Assembly: GCA_938009275.1 (NCBI GenBank) | Contig: CALLHY010000039.1 | Location: 1 to 64,000 of the forward strand | DNA from: an uncultured bacterium | GTDB taxonomy: Bacteria > Cloacimonadota > Cloacimonadia > Cloacimonadales > Cloacimonadaceae | DNA length: 64,000 nt | Reading direction: 5' to 3' | Position numbers and translations under genes: made by a program | Shown: positions 8,044 through 16,747 of the stretch, one piece after another | Position numbering within the stretch: the stretch's first letter is position 1 | How the letters are laid out: the number at the start of each line of letters is the position of its first letter | The notes under the pieces: generated by a model | What the model was told of the DNA's origin: nothing | Databases searched by the model: none | The model's input: only the letters and a program-made list of their open reading frames with translations

Positions 8044-9396
8044 ATGCTGCGTTATGAATATCACAATTTACTTGCCTCCAAAAGGTTCCCCTCGGCACTC
8101 CCGACAGAAAAGCTAAATGAATCACGCCCCCTCTACGAAGCTGCCCATGCAGAAATACTATCCGACCGCCGGGCAGATATATTGGGCTTCTATAGCTTAC
8201 CGGAGCAAAGCACAAAGCACATAGCTGACTTTATGGCAAAGCTCAACCCGATGTTCGACACAATGGTCGTTTTGGGTATAGGCGGCTCTGCACTGGGCAA
8301 CAAAGCTTTATACACCGCTTTACGCACCGAACGTGAACTGCCCAGAAAGCTATTTGTTTACGATAATGTAGACCCCATTTTCCTGCATGAGATCCTTAGC
8401 TCCATAAACATGGACAGCACAATCTTCAACGTTATTACCAAAAGCGGCACAACTGCGGAAACCATGGCGGGATACATGATCCTGATGGACATATTAAAGC
8501 AGCGTTACCCCTCCGATTACCGTAGGCGTATGGTTATTACTACCGACCAGGAAAAGGGCTTCTTGCGCCAAGTGATTAAAACAGAAGGCTATGAATCCTT
8601 TATTGTCCCCGACAACGTTGGTGGCAGGTTCTCTATTTTAACCGATGTGGGGTTGCTGTCATCCGCTTTCACTGGCATGGATATTGACGAATTGCTTCGC
8701 GGTGCTGCGGCAATGCGAGACCGCTGCGAGACAGCCGACCCATTGTCCAATCCTGCATACTTGAATGGACTTATTCACTTCCTCTATTTCCGCCAGGGTA
8801 AGAATATCAGCGTTATGATGCCCTATTCAAATGCCCTATACGACTTCGCCGATTGGTATCGCCAGCTTTGGGCAGAAAGCCTGGGCAAACGCAAAGACAT
8901 CAAAAACCGCGACATCTACGTAGGGCAAACACCCGTGAAAGCACTGGGAACCACCGATCAGCACTCCCAGGTGCAGCTTTATGCAGAGGGCCCGAACGAC
9001 AAGGTGTTCACCTTCCTCACCGTGGAAAACTTCAAGCATGACTACCTGATACCAAATCTGCACCCAGACCGTGAGGAAGTAAGCTACCTGGGCGGCAGAA
9101 AGCTATCGGAGCTATTAAATGCCGAACGCTTTGCCACTGAGATAGCCCTCAGCAAAGCCATGCGCCCGAATTGCAATATCATCTTCCCGCAGATAGACGA
9201 ATATCACCTCGGCGAATTCATTATGATGTATGAGATTCAAACCGTTTTCGCAGGCAAACTGCTGCATATTAATCCCCTGGATCAACCCGGCGTGGAAGCA
9301 GGCAAGATAGCCACCTATGCCCTTATGGGTAAAGCCGGATTTGACAAAGAACGTGCCGAGATAGACAGCTACAAAAAAGAACTGGGACTGCACTAA
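8044..9396 (+). CDS. pgi: Glucose-6-phosphate isomerase
   Basis: This enzyme interconverts glucose 6-phosphate and fructose 6-phosphate in glycolysis and gluconeogenesis. The protein has 450 residues, matching the short bacterial form rather than the roughly 550-residue E. coli form. VLGIGGSALG begins the first sugar isomerase half, and GGRFSILTDVG follows later. AGGAGACATC before the ATG is a good ribosome binding site. It lies last in the rpoN-PTS cluster, nine bases after ptsI, which suggests shared control of carbon flow. A large palindrome follows its stop. Confidence 0.93.
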   Translation: MLRYEYHNLLASKRFPSALPTEKLNESRPLYEAAHAEILSDRRADILGFYSLPEQSTKHIADFMAKLNPMFDTMVVLGIGGSALGNKALYTALRTERELPRKLFVYDNVDPIFLHEILSSINMDSTIFNVITKSGTTAETMAGYMILMDILKQRYPSDYRRRMVITTDQEKGFLRQVIKTEGYESFIVPDNVGGRFSILTDVGLLSSAFTGMDIDELLRGAAAMRDRCETADPLSNPAYLNGLIHFLYFRQGKNISVMMPYSNALYDFADWYRQLWAESLGKRKDIKNRDIYVGQTPVKALGTTDQHSQVQLYAEGPNDKVFTFLTVENFKHDYLIPNLHPDREEVSYLGGRKLSELLNAERFATEIALSKAMRPNCNIIFPQIDEYHLGEFIMMYEIQTVFAGKLLHINPLDQPGVEAGKIATYALMGKAGFDKERAEIDSYKKELGLH

Positions 9397-9420
9397 GATT
9401 TTCTAGTATCATTTATGCAT

Positions 9421-9489
9421 CTTCCCTGCTGCTTCCTTGCTGCTATCCTGTATGAGATACAGGATAGCAGCAAGGAAGCAGCAGGGAAG
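9421..9489. repeat. Palindromic repeat family A, copy 1 (33-bp perfect arms)
   Basis: The left arm 9421-9453 and right arm 9457-9489 are exact reverse complements, with the 3-base loop GAG. The arm starts CTTCCCTGCTGCTTCC and ends ATCCTGTAT. Nearly the same sequence occurs at 22175-22241 and 59822-59894. It sits between the converging ends of pgi and the diguanylate cyclase gene, where it could stop transcription from both sides, but no T-run follows either arm. Confidence 0.85.
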
Positions 9490-9530
9490 CAGAATGATTG
9501 GCAGGTGTATATTCTATAGTTGGTAGCTAC

Positions 9531-10502
9531 TTACTCGATGTCTGTGCAGGAATCCTGATAGCACAGAACCTGATTCTTGCCGTTGTGTTTACCTTTATAT
9601 AGTGCCTTATCGGCTTCAGTAATCATCACTGCGCTCTCCGCATCTCCATGATGATAGCTAAGCCCAATGGTGGTGCTAACTTTTATCGGCTGTCCGTTGT
9701 ATTCCAGCTTCAAGGCTTCCACTTGGCTGCGGATACGTTCTATTACTATCATTGCACCCTGGCAGGTGGTTTCTGGAAAGATGAATAAAAACTCCTCTCC
9801 ACCCCATCTGCCCATAGTATCTGTGCTGCGTATGCCCTTCAGGAATACTTTTGCCAGTTCTTTCAGCACCAAGTCACCACAGTCATGCCCGTATGTGTCG
9901 TTCACATGCTTAAAATTATCAATATCTGCTATGGCAATGCCAAAGCCACGTTTAGTTCTTTGAGAGCGGTTACTTTCCTTTTCCAGCACCTCTTCCAAAA
10001 CCCGGCGGTTATACAAACCGGTTAAGGTATCCTGACGCGACAGCCGTTTCAGGTCGTCATTGGCGAGGTTCAGCTTTTTGTTTACATCTTCCATGTTGCT
10101 CATCAGTTGCTTCTGAACCTGCTCGGCTTGAACTTGCTTATCGATATTTACAAACACGCCCAATAGGCCGATTACGTTGTCGGCTGTATCATACAAAGCC
10201 GAAGCATGGAGATCTGCCCAAAAGATGCTGCCGTCCTTACGTTTATAGCGTCTTTGCTTCCTGATGTGGTTACCCTTTTCAGATTTTAAAAAGGTGAAGC
10301 TAGTTATGCTATTGCCTCTGTCTTCTTCGGGAGTAACGTCGCTTATGTTCAGGTTTAATGCCTCTTCGGCAGAATAGCCCAAGAGCTCGCACCATGTGGG
10401 ATTAACTATTATGTATTTACCATTCTTATCGGTTACACCGATGGCAACCACGGCATTTAAAAAAATCTGCGAATATAGGCTCTCAACATTAATAGGCAAC
10501 AT
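9531..10502 (-). CDS. PAS-GGDEF diguanylate cyclase
   Basis: It is predicted to make the second messenger cyclic di-GMP from GTP. The protein has 323 residues. A PAS domain with its PAC segment covers about 10-130 (AIGVTDKNGKYIIVNPTW; RYKRKDGSIFWAD). A coiled linker at about 130-155 leads to the GGDEF domain with GGEEF at 234-238, an active-site form. RSTD lies exactly five residues before it, the position of the inhibitory product-binding site, so feedback inhibition is likely. There is no signal peptide or membrane segment, so it is a cytoplasmic sensor of unknown ligand. GAGGT before the ATG is the likely ribosome binding site. Confidence 0.92.
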   Translation of the reverse strand: MLPINVESLYSQIFLNAVVAIGVTDKNGKYIIVNPTWCELLGYSAEEALNLNISDVTPEEDRGNSITSFTFLKSEKGNHIRKQRRYKRKDGSIFWADLHASALYDTADNVIGLLGVFVNIDKQVQAEQVQKQLMSNMEDVNKKLNLANDDLKRLSRQDTLTGLYNRRVLEEVLEKESNRSQRTKRGFGIAIADIDNFKHVNDTYGHDCGDLVLKELAKVFLKGIRSTDTMGRWGGEEFLFIFPETTCQGAMIVIERIRSQVEALKLEYNGQPIKVSTTIGLSYHHGDAESAVMITEADKALYKGKHNGKNQVLCYQDSCTDIE

Positions 10503-10551
10503 ACATACCTCGAAACTGGACTTTGGTGAAGATTAGCTAATGATGCATAAA

Positions 10552-10584
10552 GTGAGGGACAGGTCTGAAGTCCCGCTCCCTCAC
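10552..10584 (-). terminator. Hairpin after the ferritin gene
   Basis: GTGAGGGA at 10552-10559 pairs exactly with TCCCTCAC at 10577-10584, in the 96-base gap between the ferritin stop and the cyclase start. On the minus strand it is followed by only a weak T tract (TTTATG). It may attenuate read-through from the ferritin operon into the cyclase gene. Confidence 0.45.
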
Positions 10585-10598
10585 CTTGCATATCTATT

Positions 10599-11111
10599 TT
10601 ATTCGCCTGTAACTGGTGGTGTGAATACTCTTTGACCAAGCTCATTGTCCATCATAAAGATGGCATGGGCATTGTCCCCAATCATTTTTAAGCGGCTTAC
10701 AATCTTGTCTGCCGTGGCTTCTTCTTCTACCTGCTCGTCCACAAACCACTGAAGAAGGCCTCTGCTGGCATGGTCTTTTTCCTTAATGGCAATTTCCATC
10801 AGGTCATTTATGTTCTTGGTGATGAATTGCTCGTGTTCAAGTGCCATCGTGAAGGCTTTCAGTGGTGTTTTGAAGTCAATCACGGGCTTGTCTATTGCCT
10901 TTAGCTCAACCTTCCCGCCGCGTTCAATCAGGTAATTAAAGAATTTCATGGCGTGAAAGCGTTCTTCTTTGCTCTGAGCATCCATCCAGTTGGCAAAGCC
11001 ATCCAGGTTTTGGTTGGCAAACCATGCTTGCATGCTGATGTATAGATACTCGGAATATAGTTCACGGTTAATCTGTGCATTAATGGCGTCTTGTAGTTTC
11101 TTGCTGATCAT
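10599..11111 (-). CDS. ftn: Non-haem ferritin
   Basis: Ferritin oxidises Fe(II) and stores iron in a 24-subunit shell. The protein has 170 residues. Ferroxidase ligands are visible at E17 (INRELYSEY), E50 and H53 (SKEERFHAM), with EHEQ near 94 and a conserved helix DEQVEEE near 127. It overlaps the flavodiiron gene by four bases (11108-11111), so oxygen removal and iron storage are made together, as suits an anaerobe meeting oxygen. A hairpin follows its stop codon. Confidence 0.93.
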   Translation of the reverse strand: MISKKLQDAINAQINRELYSEYLYISMQAWFANQNLDGFANWMDAQSKEERFHAMKFFNYLIERGGKVELKAIDKPVIDFKTPLKAFTMALEHEQFITKNINDLMEIAIKEKDHASRGLLQWFVDEQVEEEATADKIVSRLKMIGDNAHAIFMMDNELGQRVFTPPVTGE

Positions 11112-12304
11112 TTATCCTCCAGCTTATCTTTTATTTGTTGTTCTAGCTTGGTTTTCATAGCTGCTAAGTCGGCATCGTTGGGGATGTATTGAAGCTTTAA
11201 GGGTTCCATCATATCAAATCCACATTCCTTGGGGTCACCTAAAAGCTGATGCAGAATGGGAATGCTCTGCCCACCCCAGCCATAACTGCCAAAGGCAAGG
11301 CCGAATCTATCCTTGGGAGATAAACCCTTCAGATAATACATAAAGGCAGCCACTGTAGGCAATATGGAGCTATTTAGCGTGGGTGAACCAACCGCAATGA
11401 ACTTAGCACTTATTATGTCGGTCATTATGTCTGAAATATGGTTATGTTGCAAATTGAGCAGCTTGGAGCGTATTCCAAGCTTCTCGAATGTTTCATGAAT
11501 GGCGTATGCCATAATCTGAGTGGATTTCCACATGGTGTCATAAATCACCAAAGCACTATGCTGATCGGATACACTATATGCCCACTTCTTATACTCTGCG
11601 AGAATAAGGGGGATGTTGTCCTCTGTCCAAACCACTCCGTGACTGGGGCAAATCATGCTTATGGCAAGCGGAGCGGCAGCTTCCAACACCTTTTGAACCT
11701 GCCTGGAGTATGGCAGCACGATATTTGCATAATACTTCTTGGCTTCTTCTAACACAATGCCGATAGGAAGCTCGTTTGCCAAACGCTCTGATGAGGCAAT
11801 GTGCTGACCAAAAGCATCGTTGGAGAAAAGAATCTGCTCTTCTGGGCAATAGGTGAACTGGTTATCCGGCCAATGCACCATAGGCGTGGTTAAGAAACTT
11901 AAATTGCGTTTACCAATGTTTATGCTATCGCCGCTCTTTATTTCTACAAAGTTCCAGTCTTCTTTATAGTGCAGCTTAAGACCTTTTATGCCGGTTGCAT
12001 TTGTGTATAGCTTTGTATTTGGGAGCAGCTTCATTATCTGTGGTAAGCCACCTGAGTGATCCATCTCCACGTGGTTCTGAATCAATATATCTATCTTTGA
12101 TGGGTCTATTACATCGCTAATACGGGCTATCATCTCGTCGTAAAGATAGCTCTTTACATTGTCTATCAGGCTTATCTTTTCGTCGATAATCAAATAGGCA
12201 TTATAGGTGCTGCCTCGTTGAGTGAGGTATCCATGAAAGTTTCTTAAATCCCAATCGATTGCGCCAACCCAGTATATGCCTTCGCGCAGCTTTATTGCCT
12301 TCAT
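11108..12304 (-). CDS. Flavodiiron protein (A-type flavoprotein, FprA-like)
   Basis: Flavodiiron proteins reduce O2 to water, and often NO to N2O, with electrons from rubredoxin or a flavoprotein reductase. The protein has 398 residues. The N-terminal lactamase-like domain has the iron ligand motif HVEMDH at 78-83, then further ligands in PMVHWPDN and the SNDAFGQH region. The C-terminal flavodoxin domain starts near 250 (ALVIYDTMWKST) and binds FMN. No rubredoxin gene is adjacent. It is first in a two-gene unit with ferritin, behind a good sigma-70-type promoter. The substrate (O2 or NO) cannot be told from sequence. Confidence 0.92.
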   Translation of the reverse strand: MKAIKLREGIYWVGAIDWDLRNFHGYLTQRGSTYNAYLIIDEKISLIDNVKSYLYDEMIARISDVIDPSKIDILIQNHVEMDHSGGLPQIMKLLPNTKLYTNATGIKGLKLHYKEDWNFVEIKSGDSINIGKRNLSFLTTPMVHWPDNQFTYCPEEQILFSNDAFGQHIASSERLANELPIGIVLEEAKKYYANIVLPYSRQVQKVLEAAAPLAISMICPSHGVVWTEDNIPLILAEYKKWAYSVSDQHSALVIYDTMWKSTQIMAYAIHETFEKLGIRSKLLNLQHNHISDIMTDIISAKFIAVGSPTLNSSILPTVAAFMYYLKGLSPKDRFGLAFGSYGWGGQSIPILHQLLGDPKECGFDMMEPLKLQYIPNDADLAAMKTKLEQQIKDKLEDK

Positions 12305-12365
12305 TAAACTAATTCTCCATTAAAATGTATTTTCTTATTTACATCAATCTGCCTTCCTACCATAC

Positions 12366-12394
12366 ATAATAGAGCAATTAGCATTCCCGGTCAA
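12366..12394 (-). promoter_or_regulatory. Sigma-70-type promoter for the flavodiiron-ferritin operon
   Basis: Reading the minus strand, TTGACC (12394-12389) is followed by exactly 17 bases and then TATTAT (12371-12366). This is a close match to the -35/-10 consensus. Transcription would start near 12359, about 55 bases before the flavodiiron start codon. Confidence 0.6.
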
Positions 12395-12416
12395 GGTAAT
12401 TTATGTCTTTTATCAC

Positions 12417-13229
12417 TTAACTTTGTTGATTCTGGCATACAGGACAATAGAATGTGCCCCTGCCAGCCATTTTAACCCTCTTAACTTCATGCCCCCTGGA
12501 GCATTTATCTTTTTGATAAACTGCCAGGAAGTTCTGAAACTCACCGCTCTTATCGTCTATCCTGCGAAAGTCGGACACGCTTGTTCCGCCCATCATGATT
12601 GCCTGATTTAACACGCTAATAGTGAACTTCGCTATCCGCTTTATCTCGGGTAGTTTCAGCTTACCCGCAGGCACATCCGGCATGATGCCTGCATGATACA
12701 AGATTTCGCACACATAAATGTTTCCCAGTCCGGCTACTACTCTCTGGTCTAAAAGCACCGTTTTGATGGGAGCTTTCTTATTTGCCAATGCCGACTGCAA
12801 GCTTTTGGCATTGAACTCATCCTCAAGAGGCTCAAGTCCCAGCCTGGGCATATACTTATTCAGGTTAGCTGTGCGGCACAGCACAATCTTGCCAAAGGTG
12901 CGGGGATCTATGAAGTGCACCACCTCATTCCCTGCCAGATAAAAGCGAGCACGCTCATGTAACAATGCTTCATCCGAACTTGCTGCAAACACCAGCTTGC
13001 CGGTCATCCGCAAGTGTATTATCAGGCTGTGCCCACCACTCAGGTGCACCAGCATATACTTGCCTCTGCGCTGATAACCGGTCATTTGTGCCGGCCATGC
13101 ATCTGCCCCTATCTGTGGGTCAAGCACCACCGTTCCGGGATAGTAGCATTCCAGAGCATTGATGCTTTTACCCTGTATCGCCTCGGCAAATCCGTTTAGC
13201 ACAGTCTGAACTTCGGGTAACTCCGGCAT
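12417..13229 (-). CDS. mutM: Formamidopyrimidine-DNA glycosylase
   Basis: This base-excision repair enzyme removes 8-oxoguanine and formamidopyrimidines and nicks the DNA. The protein has 270 residues. It begins MPELPEVQT, giving the catalytic Pro2 and Glu3, and shows the helix-two-turn-helix region (VVAGLGNIYVCEILYHAGI). The C-terminal zinc finger is unusual: its first half reads C-SRG-H where CxxC is normal, and the second half CPVC is normal, so one zinc ligand may be His. It follows trxB after two bases, in the order pdo-trxB-mutM, which groups repair and redox defence. Confidence 0.92.
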   Translation of the reverse strand: MPELPEVQTVLNGFAEAIQGKSINALECYYPGTVVLDPQIGADAWPAQMTGYQRRGKYMLVHLSGGHSLIIHLRMTGKLVFAASSDEALLHERARFYLAGNEVVHFIDPRTFGKIVLCRTANLNKYMPRLGLEPLEDEFNAKSLQSALANKKAPIKTVLLDQRVVAGLGNIYVCEILYHAGIMPDVPAGKLKLPEIKRIAKFTISVLNQAIMMGGTSVSDFRRIDDKSGEFQNFLAVYQKDKCSRGHEVKRVKMAGRGTFYCPVCQNQQS

Positions 13230-13231
13230 GC

Positions 13232-14194
13232 TTAACTCCTGTGCATCAGATAGCTATGAATGGCATGTGCAGCATTGGCACCATCACCAACGGCTGTGGC
13301 AACCTGGCGCAACACCTTTTCCTGAACGTCACCCGCCGCCCAAACTCCTTCCACCGAAGTTGCATGCTCCCTGTCGCTAACAATATAGCCTCCAGCCAGT
13401 TCAAGCTGTCCCTCAAACAGCCCTGTATTGGGTATTGCACCGATAAATATGAATATCCCATCCACTTCCAGGGCAGAAGTCTCACCGCTTACAGTGCTTT
13501 TCAGTATAATCTTTCTGGGACTTTCGGCAAAAGCGAGGGATTCCACCACATTATGGGGCATCAGCTCAATCTTTGGCTCTGCTTTCACCCTGTCTTGCAG
13601 TATGGGATCGGCACTATAGTTCCCGGAACGGTGAATTAGATAAAGCTTTCGTGCATACTTGGCAAGGAACAAGGATTCTTCAAAGGCAGAATTACCTCCA
13701 CCTACTACCGCCACAACCTTATCGGGATAAAAGGGGCCATCGCAGGTGGCGCAATAAGACACGCCATTGCCAGCATACTCTGCTTCGCCGGGCAGCCCCA
13801 GCTTTCGCGGTGATGAACCTGTGGCAATGAGGACAGTTTTTGCCTTCCAGGTGTTATAAATAGTAGTGATCTCCTTTATCTCACCCTTTAGCTGAACAGA
13901 TGTAACGTCCTCTTGCACAATCTCCAGGCCAAACAGCTTCGCCTGAGTTTCCATGTCCTTAGCCAGTTTCTGACCCAAAACAGGCTCCGGGAAGCCGGGA
14001 TAGTTCTCCACCCATTGAGTGGAAATAAGCTGACCTCCCGGCACCACGGCTTTCTCTATCATCAGGGTCTTCAGCTTGTATCTGGCAGCATAAAGGCCGG
14101 CACTCAGCCCTGCGGGACCTCCGCCGATGATGATAAGGTCATACAATGCCCCGGCATCGGCATTTGAGCCAAGATTAAGCTTAAAATCCAGCAT
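13232..14194 (-). CDS. trxB: Thioredoxin-disulfide reductase
   Basis: This FAD enzyme passes electrons from a nicotinamide cofactor to a thioredoxin-like partner. The protein has 320 residues. FAD motif GGGPAGLSAGLYAAR, redox pair C148/C151 in CATCDGPFY, and NAD(P)H-binding GGGNSAFEE are all present, with the C-terminal WAAGDV motif. About 17 residues precede the first beta strand, slightly longer than usual. It begins one base after the pdo stop, so the adjacent two-domain thioredoxin-fold protein is its likely substrate. Confidence 0.93.
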   Translation of the reverse strand: MLDFKLNLGSNADAGALYDLIIIGGGPAGLSAGLYAARYKLKTLMIEKAVVPGGQLISTQWVENYPGFPEPVLGQKLAKDMETQAKLFGLEIVQEDVTSVQLKGEIKEITTIYNTWKAKTVLIATGSSPRKLGLPGEAEYAGNGVSYCATCDGPFYPDKVVAVVGGGNSAFEESLFLAKYARKLYLIHRSGNYSADPILQDRVKAEPKIELMPHNVVESLAFAESPRKIILKSTVSGETSALEVDGIFIFIGAIPNTGLFEGQLELAGGYIVSDREHATSVEGVWAAGDVQEKVLRQVATAVGDGANAAHAIHSYLMHRS

Positions 14195-14195
14195 C

Positions 14196-14834
14196 TTACA
14201 GGCTTTCCTTTATCCTGGCAATCAGCATGGCTTCAGGGGCTGCACCTTCCACAAACCACTTCTCGTTAATGGTGGTACGGGGTACACCCTGCACCGAATA
14301 CTTCTGTGCAAGATGCGGAAATTCGCTAATCTCCACCATGTCTGCCTTCACCTTGTCGCTATAAAACGCCATTTGATGCGCAAGCATTACAGCAGGCGGA
14401 CAATAGGGGCACGTGGGGGTTACAAATATCTGCAAATGTACTGGCTTGGCAAGATTGTCCAAAAAGCTCTTTGCCTCTGCACTTAGCTTGGTTATTCCGG
14501 TTGATACCATCAAGATTGCCGATAGCAAAGAAGAGAATTCATAGCCGGCGGGAATGCCGTAGAACCTTATTCCATAATCCTTTTCGCCTGTTACGGCAAT
14601 GGCGGGAATCTTGTCTATGCCAAATTGCTTCACTGCCTCTGCATCACTTTCGAACTGATGTAGCTTTAGCTGTAACAATGGATTGGCAGCACTAAGCTCC
14701 TCTAATAACTGGTGAGTCTCTTTGCAATATCCGCATTCAAATGCCTGACTGAATAGCTCTAAAGTAACGGGTTTGTCCATATTGGCAAGTGCTTTCTTAA
14801 CCTCTTGCAACACATTATCATCTAACATCGGCAT
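14196..14834 (-). CDS. Protein disulfide oxidoreductase (two thioredoxin folds, PDO/glutaredoxin-like)
   Basis: It is predicted to reduce or shuffle disulfides, recharged by the TrxB encoded next to it. The protein has 212 residues in two thioredoxin-fold halves: an N-terminal half with C34-GY-C37 and a C-terminal half with C142-PY-C145. Cis-proline loops are visible in KIPAIAV and GVPRTTI. I chose the ATG at 14834 because GGAGG ends five bases before it; an ATG at 14846 would place that site inside the gene. Such two-fold proteins are best known from thermophiles. There is no signal peptide, so it acts in the cytoplasm. Confidence 0.88.
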   Translation of the reverse strand: MPMLDDNVLQEVKKALANMDKPVTLELFSQAFECGYCKETHQLLEELSAANPLLQLKLHQFESDAEAVKQFGIDKIPAIAVTGEKDYGIRFYGIPAGYEFSSLLSAILMVSTGITKLSAEAKSFLDNLAKPVHLQIFVTPTCPYCPPAVMLAHQMAFYSDKVKADMVEISEFPHLAQKYSVQGVPRTTINEKWFVEGAAPEAMLIARIKESL

Positions 14835-14861
14835 GGTAGCCTCCATAAACGTTTTCTATAC

Positions 14862-14889
14862 ATGATAAGCATAAATTAGCAATTGGCAA
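14862..14889 (-). promoter_or_regulatory. Possible promoter for pdo-trxB-mutM
   Basis: On the minus strand TTGCCA (14889-14884) is followed after 16 bases by TATCAT (14867-14862), about 28 bases before the pdo start codon. Match and spacing are moderate only. Confidence 0.33.
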
Positions 14890-15190
14890 GGGTAGAGTGC
14901 TAATTTTCTGCCTAATGCCTGATATATCACCTTGTCCTCTCTATTGCATCACTCATAATACTCTTATTAACTAAGCAGTTAGCCCCCATATCCCGTTTCT
15001 TCCATGAGCGAATTGCTTATGAATTACGCATGAAATACGGATGGGATGCGTAATTCATCCGTAATGATACAGCATTTCGAAGAAGCAATTTCCAAGGGTT
15101 CAAACACCATGATAAAAGGAAATGGCTTGACCAAAACACCATAGCTAAAAAGCTCGTCAACACTTCTGAAAACAAGAACTTGGAGTAATA
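14890..15190. other. Intergenic region between pdo and kamD
   Basis: No gene is seen. It holds the family B hairpin unit (15006-15065), and the words TTTCTTCC before it and GAAGAAG after it look like worn family A ends. I looked for a cobalamin riboswitch, since kamDE needs adenosylcobalamin, and saw no conserved B12 box. GGAG at 15182-15185 is the kamD ribosome binding site. Confidence 0.5.
15006..15065. repeat. Hairpin repeat family B, copy 1
   Basis: ATTACGCATGAAATACG at 15023-15039 and the arm at 15049-15065 pair at 15 of 17 positions around a 9-base loop GATGGGATG. The left flank GAGCGAATTGCTTATG also matches the other copy at 36468-36526, so the unit is about 60 bp. Confidence 0.75.
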
Positions 15191-16747
15191 ATGCTAAAAC
15201 TGGAACTTAATCAGGATTTGGTGAAACGCTCTCGCATTGCAGCCCAAAAGATAACCGGCGACTTTAGCTGGTTATTCGATGGTTACAGCTCTGTTGCCAT
15301 AGAGCGCACAGTATTGCGATTGATGGGCATCGACGGTGCCGATGAAGGCGGAAAGCCCTTGCCCAACATCGTTATCGACCAGCTAACCGAGCATTCTGCC
15401 ATCAGCAAAGGCGCAGCCGTGTGGGTGGCAAATGCCATGCACATAAAGGGTCTTAGTGCCCAGCAAGTTGCCCAGCAGGTAGCATCGGGTCAGTTGGTGC
15501 TAAGTGAACTGCCACTGGCAGATAATGCCGATATCTTGGCAGTTCTTAGCCCACTTACAGACAAAATGCTTTCTCATATAAAAAGCCAGAAACAAAAGCG
15601 GGAAGAGCTGTTTGCCACCTACGGTGAACGCCGTAAGCCCGCCATATACGTTATCGTCGCTACGGGCAACATCTATGAAGATGTAACCCAGGCACGTGCC
15701 GCTGCCCGTGAAGGTGCCGACATCATTGCCGTTATCCGCAGCACTGCTCAATCCCTTTTGGACTACGTTCCCTACGGTGCCACAACTGTTGGCTTTGGCG
15801 GAACTTATGCCACTCAGGAAAACTTCCGCATTATGCGTGCCGCTCTGGATGAAGTATCCGCCGAAGAAAAGCGTTACATTAGCCTTACCAACTATGCCAG
15901 CGGGCTTTGCATGCCGGAAATAGCCGTAATGGGAGCCATTGAACGCCTGGATTTGATGCTAAATGACGCCATGTATGGCATACTTTTCCGCGACATTAAT
16001 CCCAAGCGTACCTTGTTGGATCAATACTTTGCCCGCATGATTAATGCCTATGCTGGCATAGAGATTCAGACCGGTGAGGATAACTATTTAACCACCTCCG
16101 ACGCAATAGATAAGGCATATACTGTAACTGCCAGCCAGTTGATAAATGAAAGCTTTGCCCTGTTAAGCGGGATTAAGCCAGAAAAAATGGGCTTGGGGCA
16201 TGCTTACGAAATAGATCCCGAGATTGAGAACAGCTTTGTTTACGAGCTATCTCATGCCCTGCTTACCAAAGAGCTTTTCCCCGATGCACCGGTTAAGTAT
16301 ATGCCGCCCACTAAGTTTGCCAGCGGGAATATATTTAAAACCCATTTGATGGATGCTATGTTTAATTTCCTTGGCCAGTTAACGGGACAGGGCGTTCAGC
16401 TTTTAGGCATGATGACTGAGGCTATTCACACCCCTCATCTTGCCGACCGCTCGCTGGCTATCGAGAATGCTCAATACCTGTTTAAAGCGGTTAAAGACCT
16501 TAATGCCAGTCTCTGCCTGGCACCGGATAGTTTTGTAAACCGCAGAGCAAATGAAGTGTTGCAGCAGGCAGTAGACTTTCTGGAAAAGGTGGCAGAAGAA
16601 GGTCTGTTTGCATCTATGGCGAAGGGAGAATTTGCCGAGATTAAGCGTCCCGAAAATGGCGGAAAAGGCCTGGATGGGGTGTTTATGTGCGACAAGGACT
16701 ATTACAATCCCTTCATGCAGCAAATGAAACAGGAGCTTGGTTTATGA
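15191..16747 (+). CDS. kamD: Lysine 5,6-aminomutase alpha subunit
   Basis: With KamE this subunit forms the adenosylcobalamin- and PLP-dependent enzyme that moves the terminal amino group of D-lysine or L-beta-lysine to the neighbouring carbon, an early step of lysine fermentation to acetate and butyrate. The protein has 518 residues, close to the family length of about 516. The N-terminal segment DFSWLFDGYSSVAIERTVLRL and the body with NYLTTSDAIDKAYTV are typical. The stop overlaps the kamE start (ATGA). The other lysine-pathway genes are not in the window. Confidence 0.9.
   Translation: MLKLELNQDLVKRSRIAAQKITGDFSWLFDGYSSVAIERTVLRLMGIDGADEGGKPLPNIVIDQLTEHSAISKGAAVWVANAMHIKGLSAQQVAQQVASGQLVLSELPLADNADILAVLSPLTDKMLSHIKSQKQKREELFATYGERRKPAIYVIVATGNIYEDVTQARAAAREGADIIAVIRSTAQSLLDYVPYGATTVGFGGTYATQENFRIMRAALDEVSAEEKRYISLTNYASGLCMPEIAVMGAIERLDLMLNDAMYGILFRDINPKRTLLDQYFARMINAYAGIEIQTGEDNYLTTSDAIDKAYTVTASQLINESFALLSGIKPEKMGLGHAYEIDPEIENSFVYELSHALLTKELFPDAPVKYMPPTKFASGNIFKTHLMDAMFNFLGQLTGQGVQLLGMMTEAIHTPHLADRSLAIENAQYLFKAVKDLNASLCLAPDSFVNRRANEVLQQAVDFLEKVAEEGLFASMAKGEFAEIKRPENGGKGLDGVFMCDKDYYNPFMQQMKQELGL

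Noticed and set aside
14890..15190. Cobalamin riboswitch before kamDE
   Set aside because: No conserved B12 box was seen; the region is mostly the family B hairpin.
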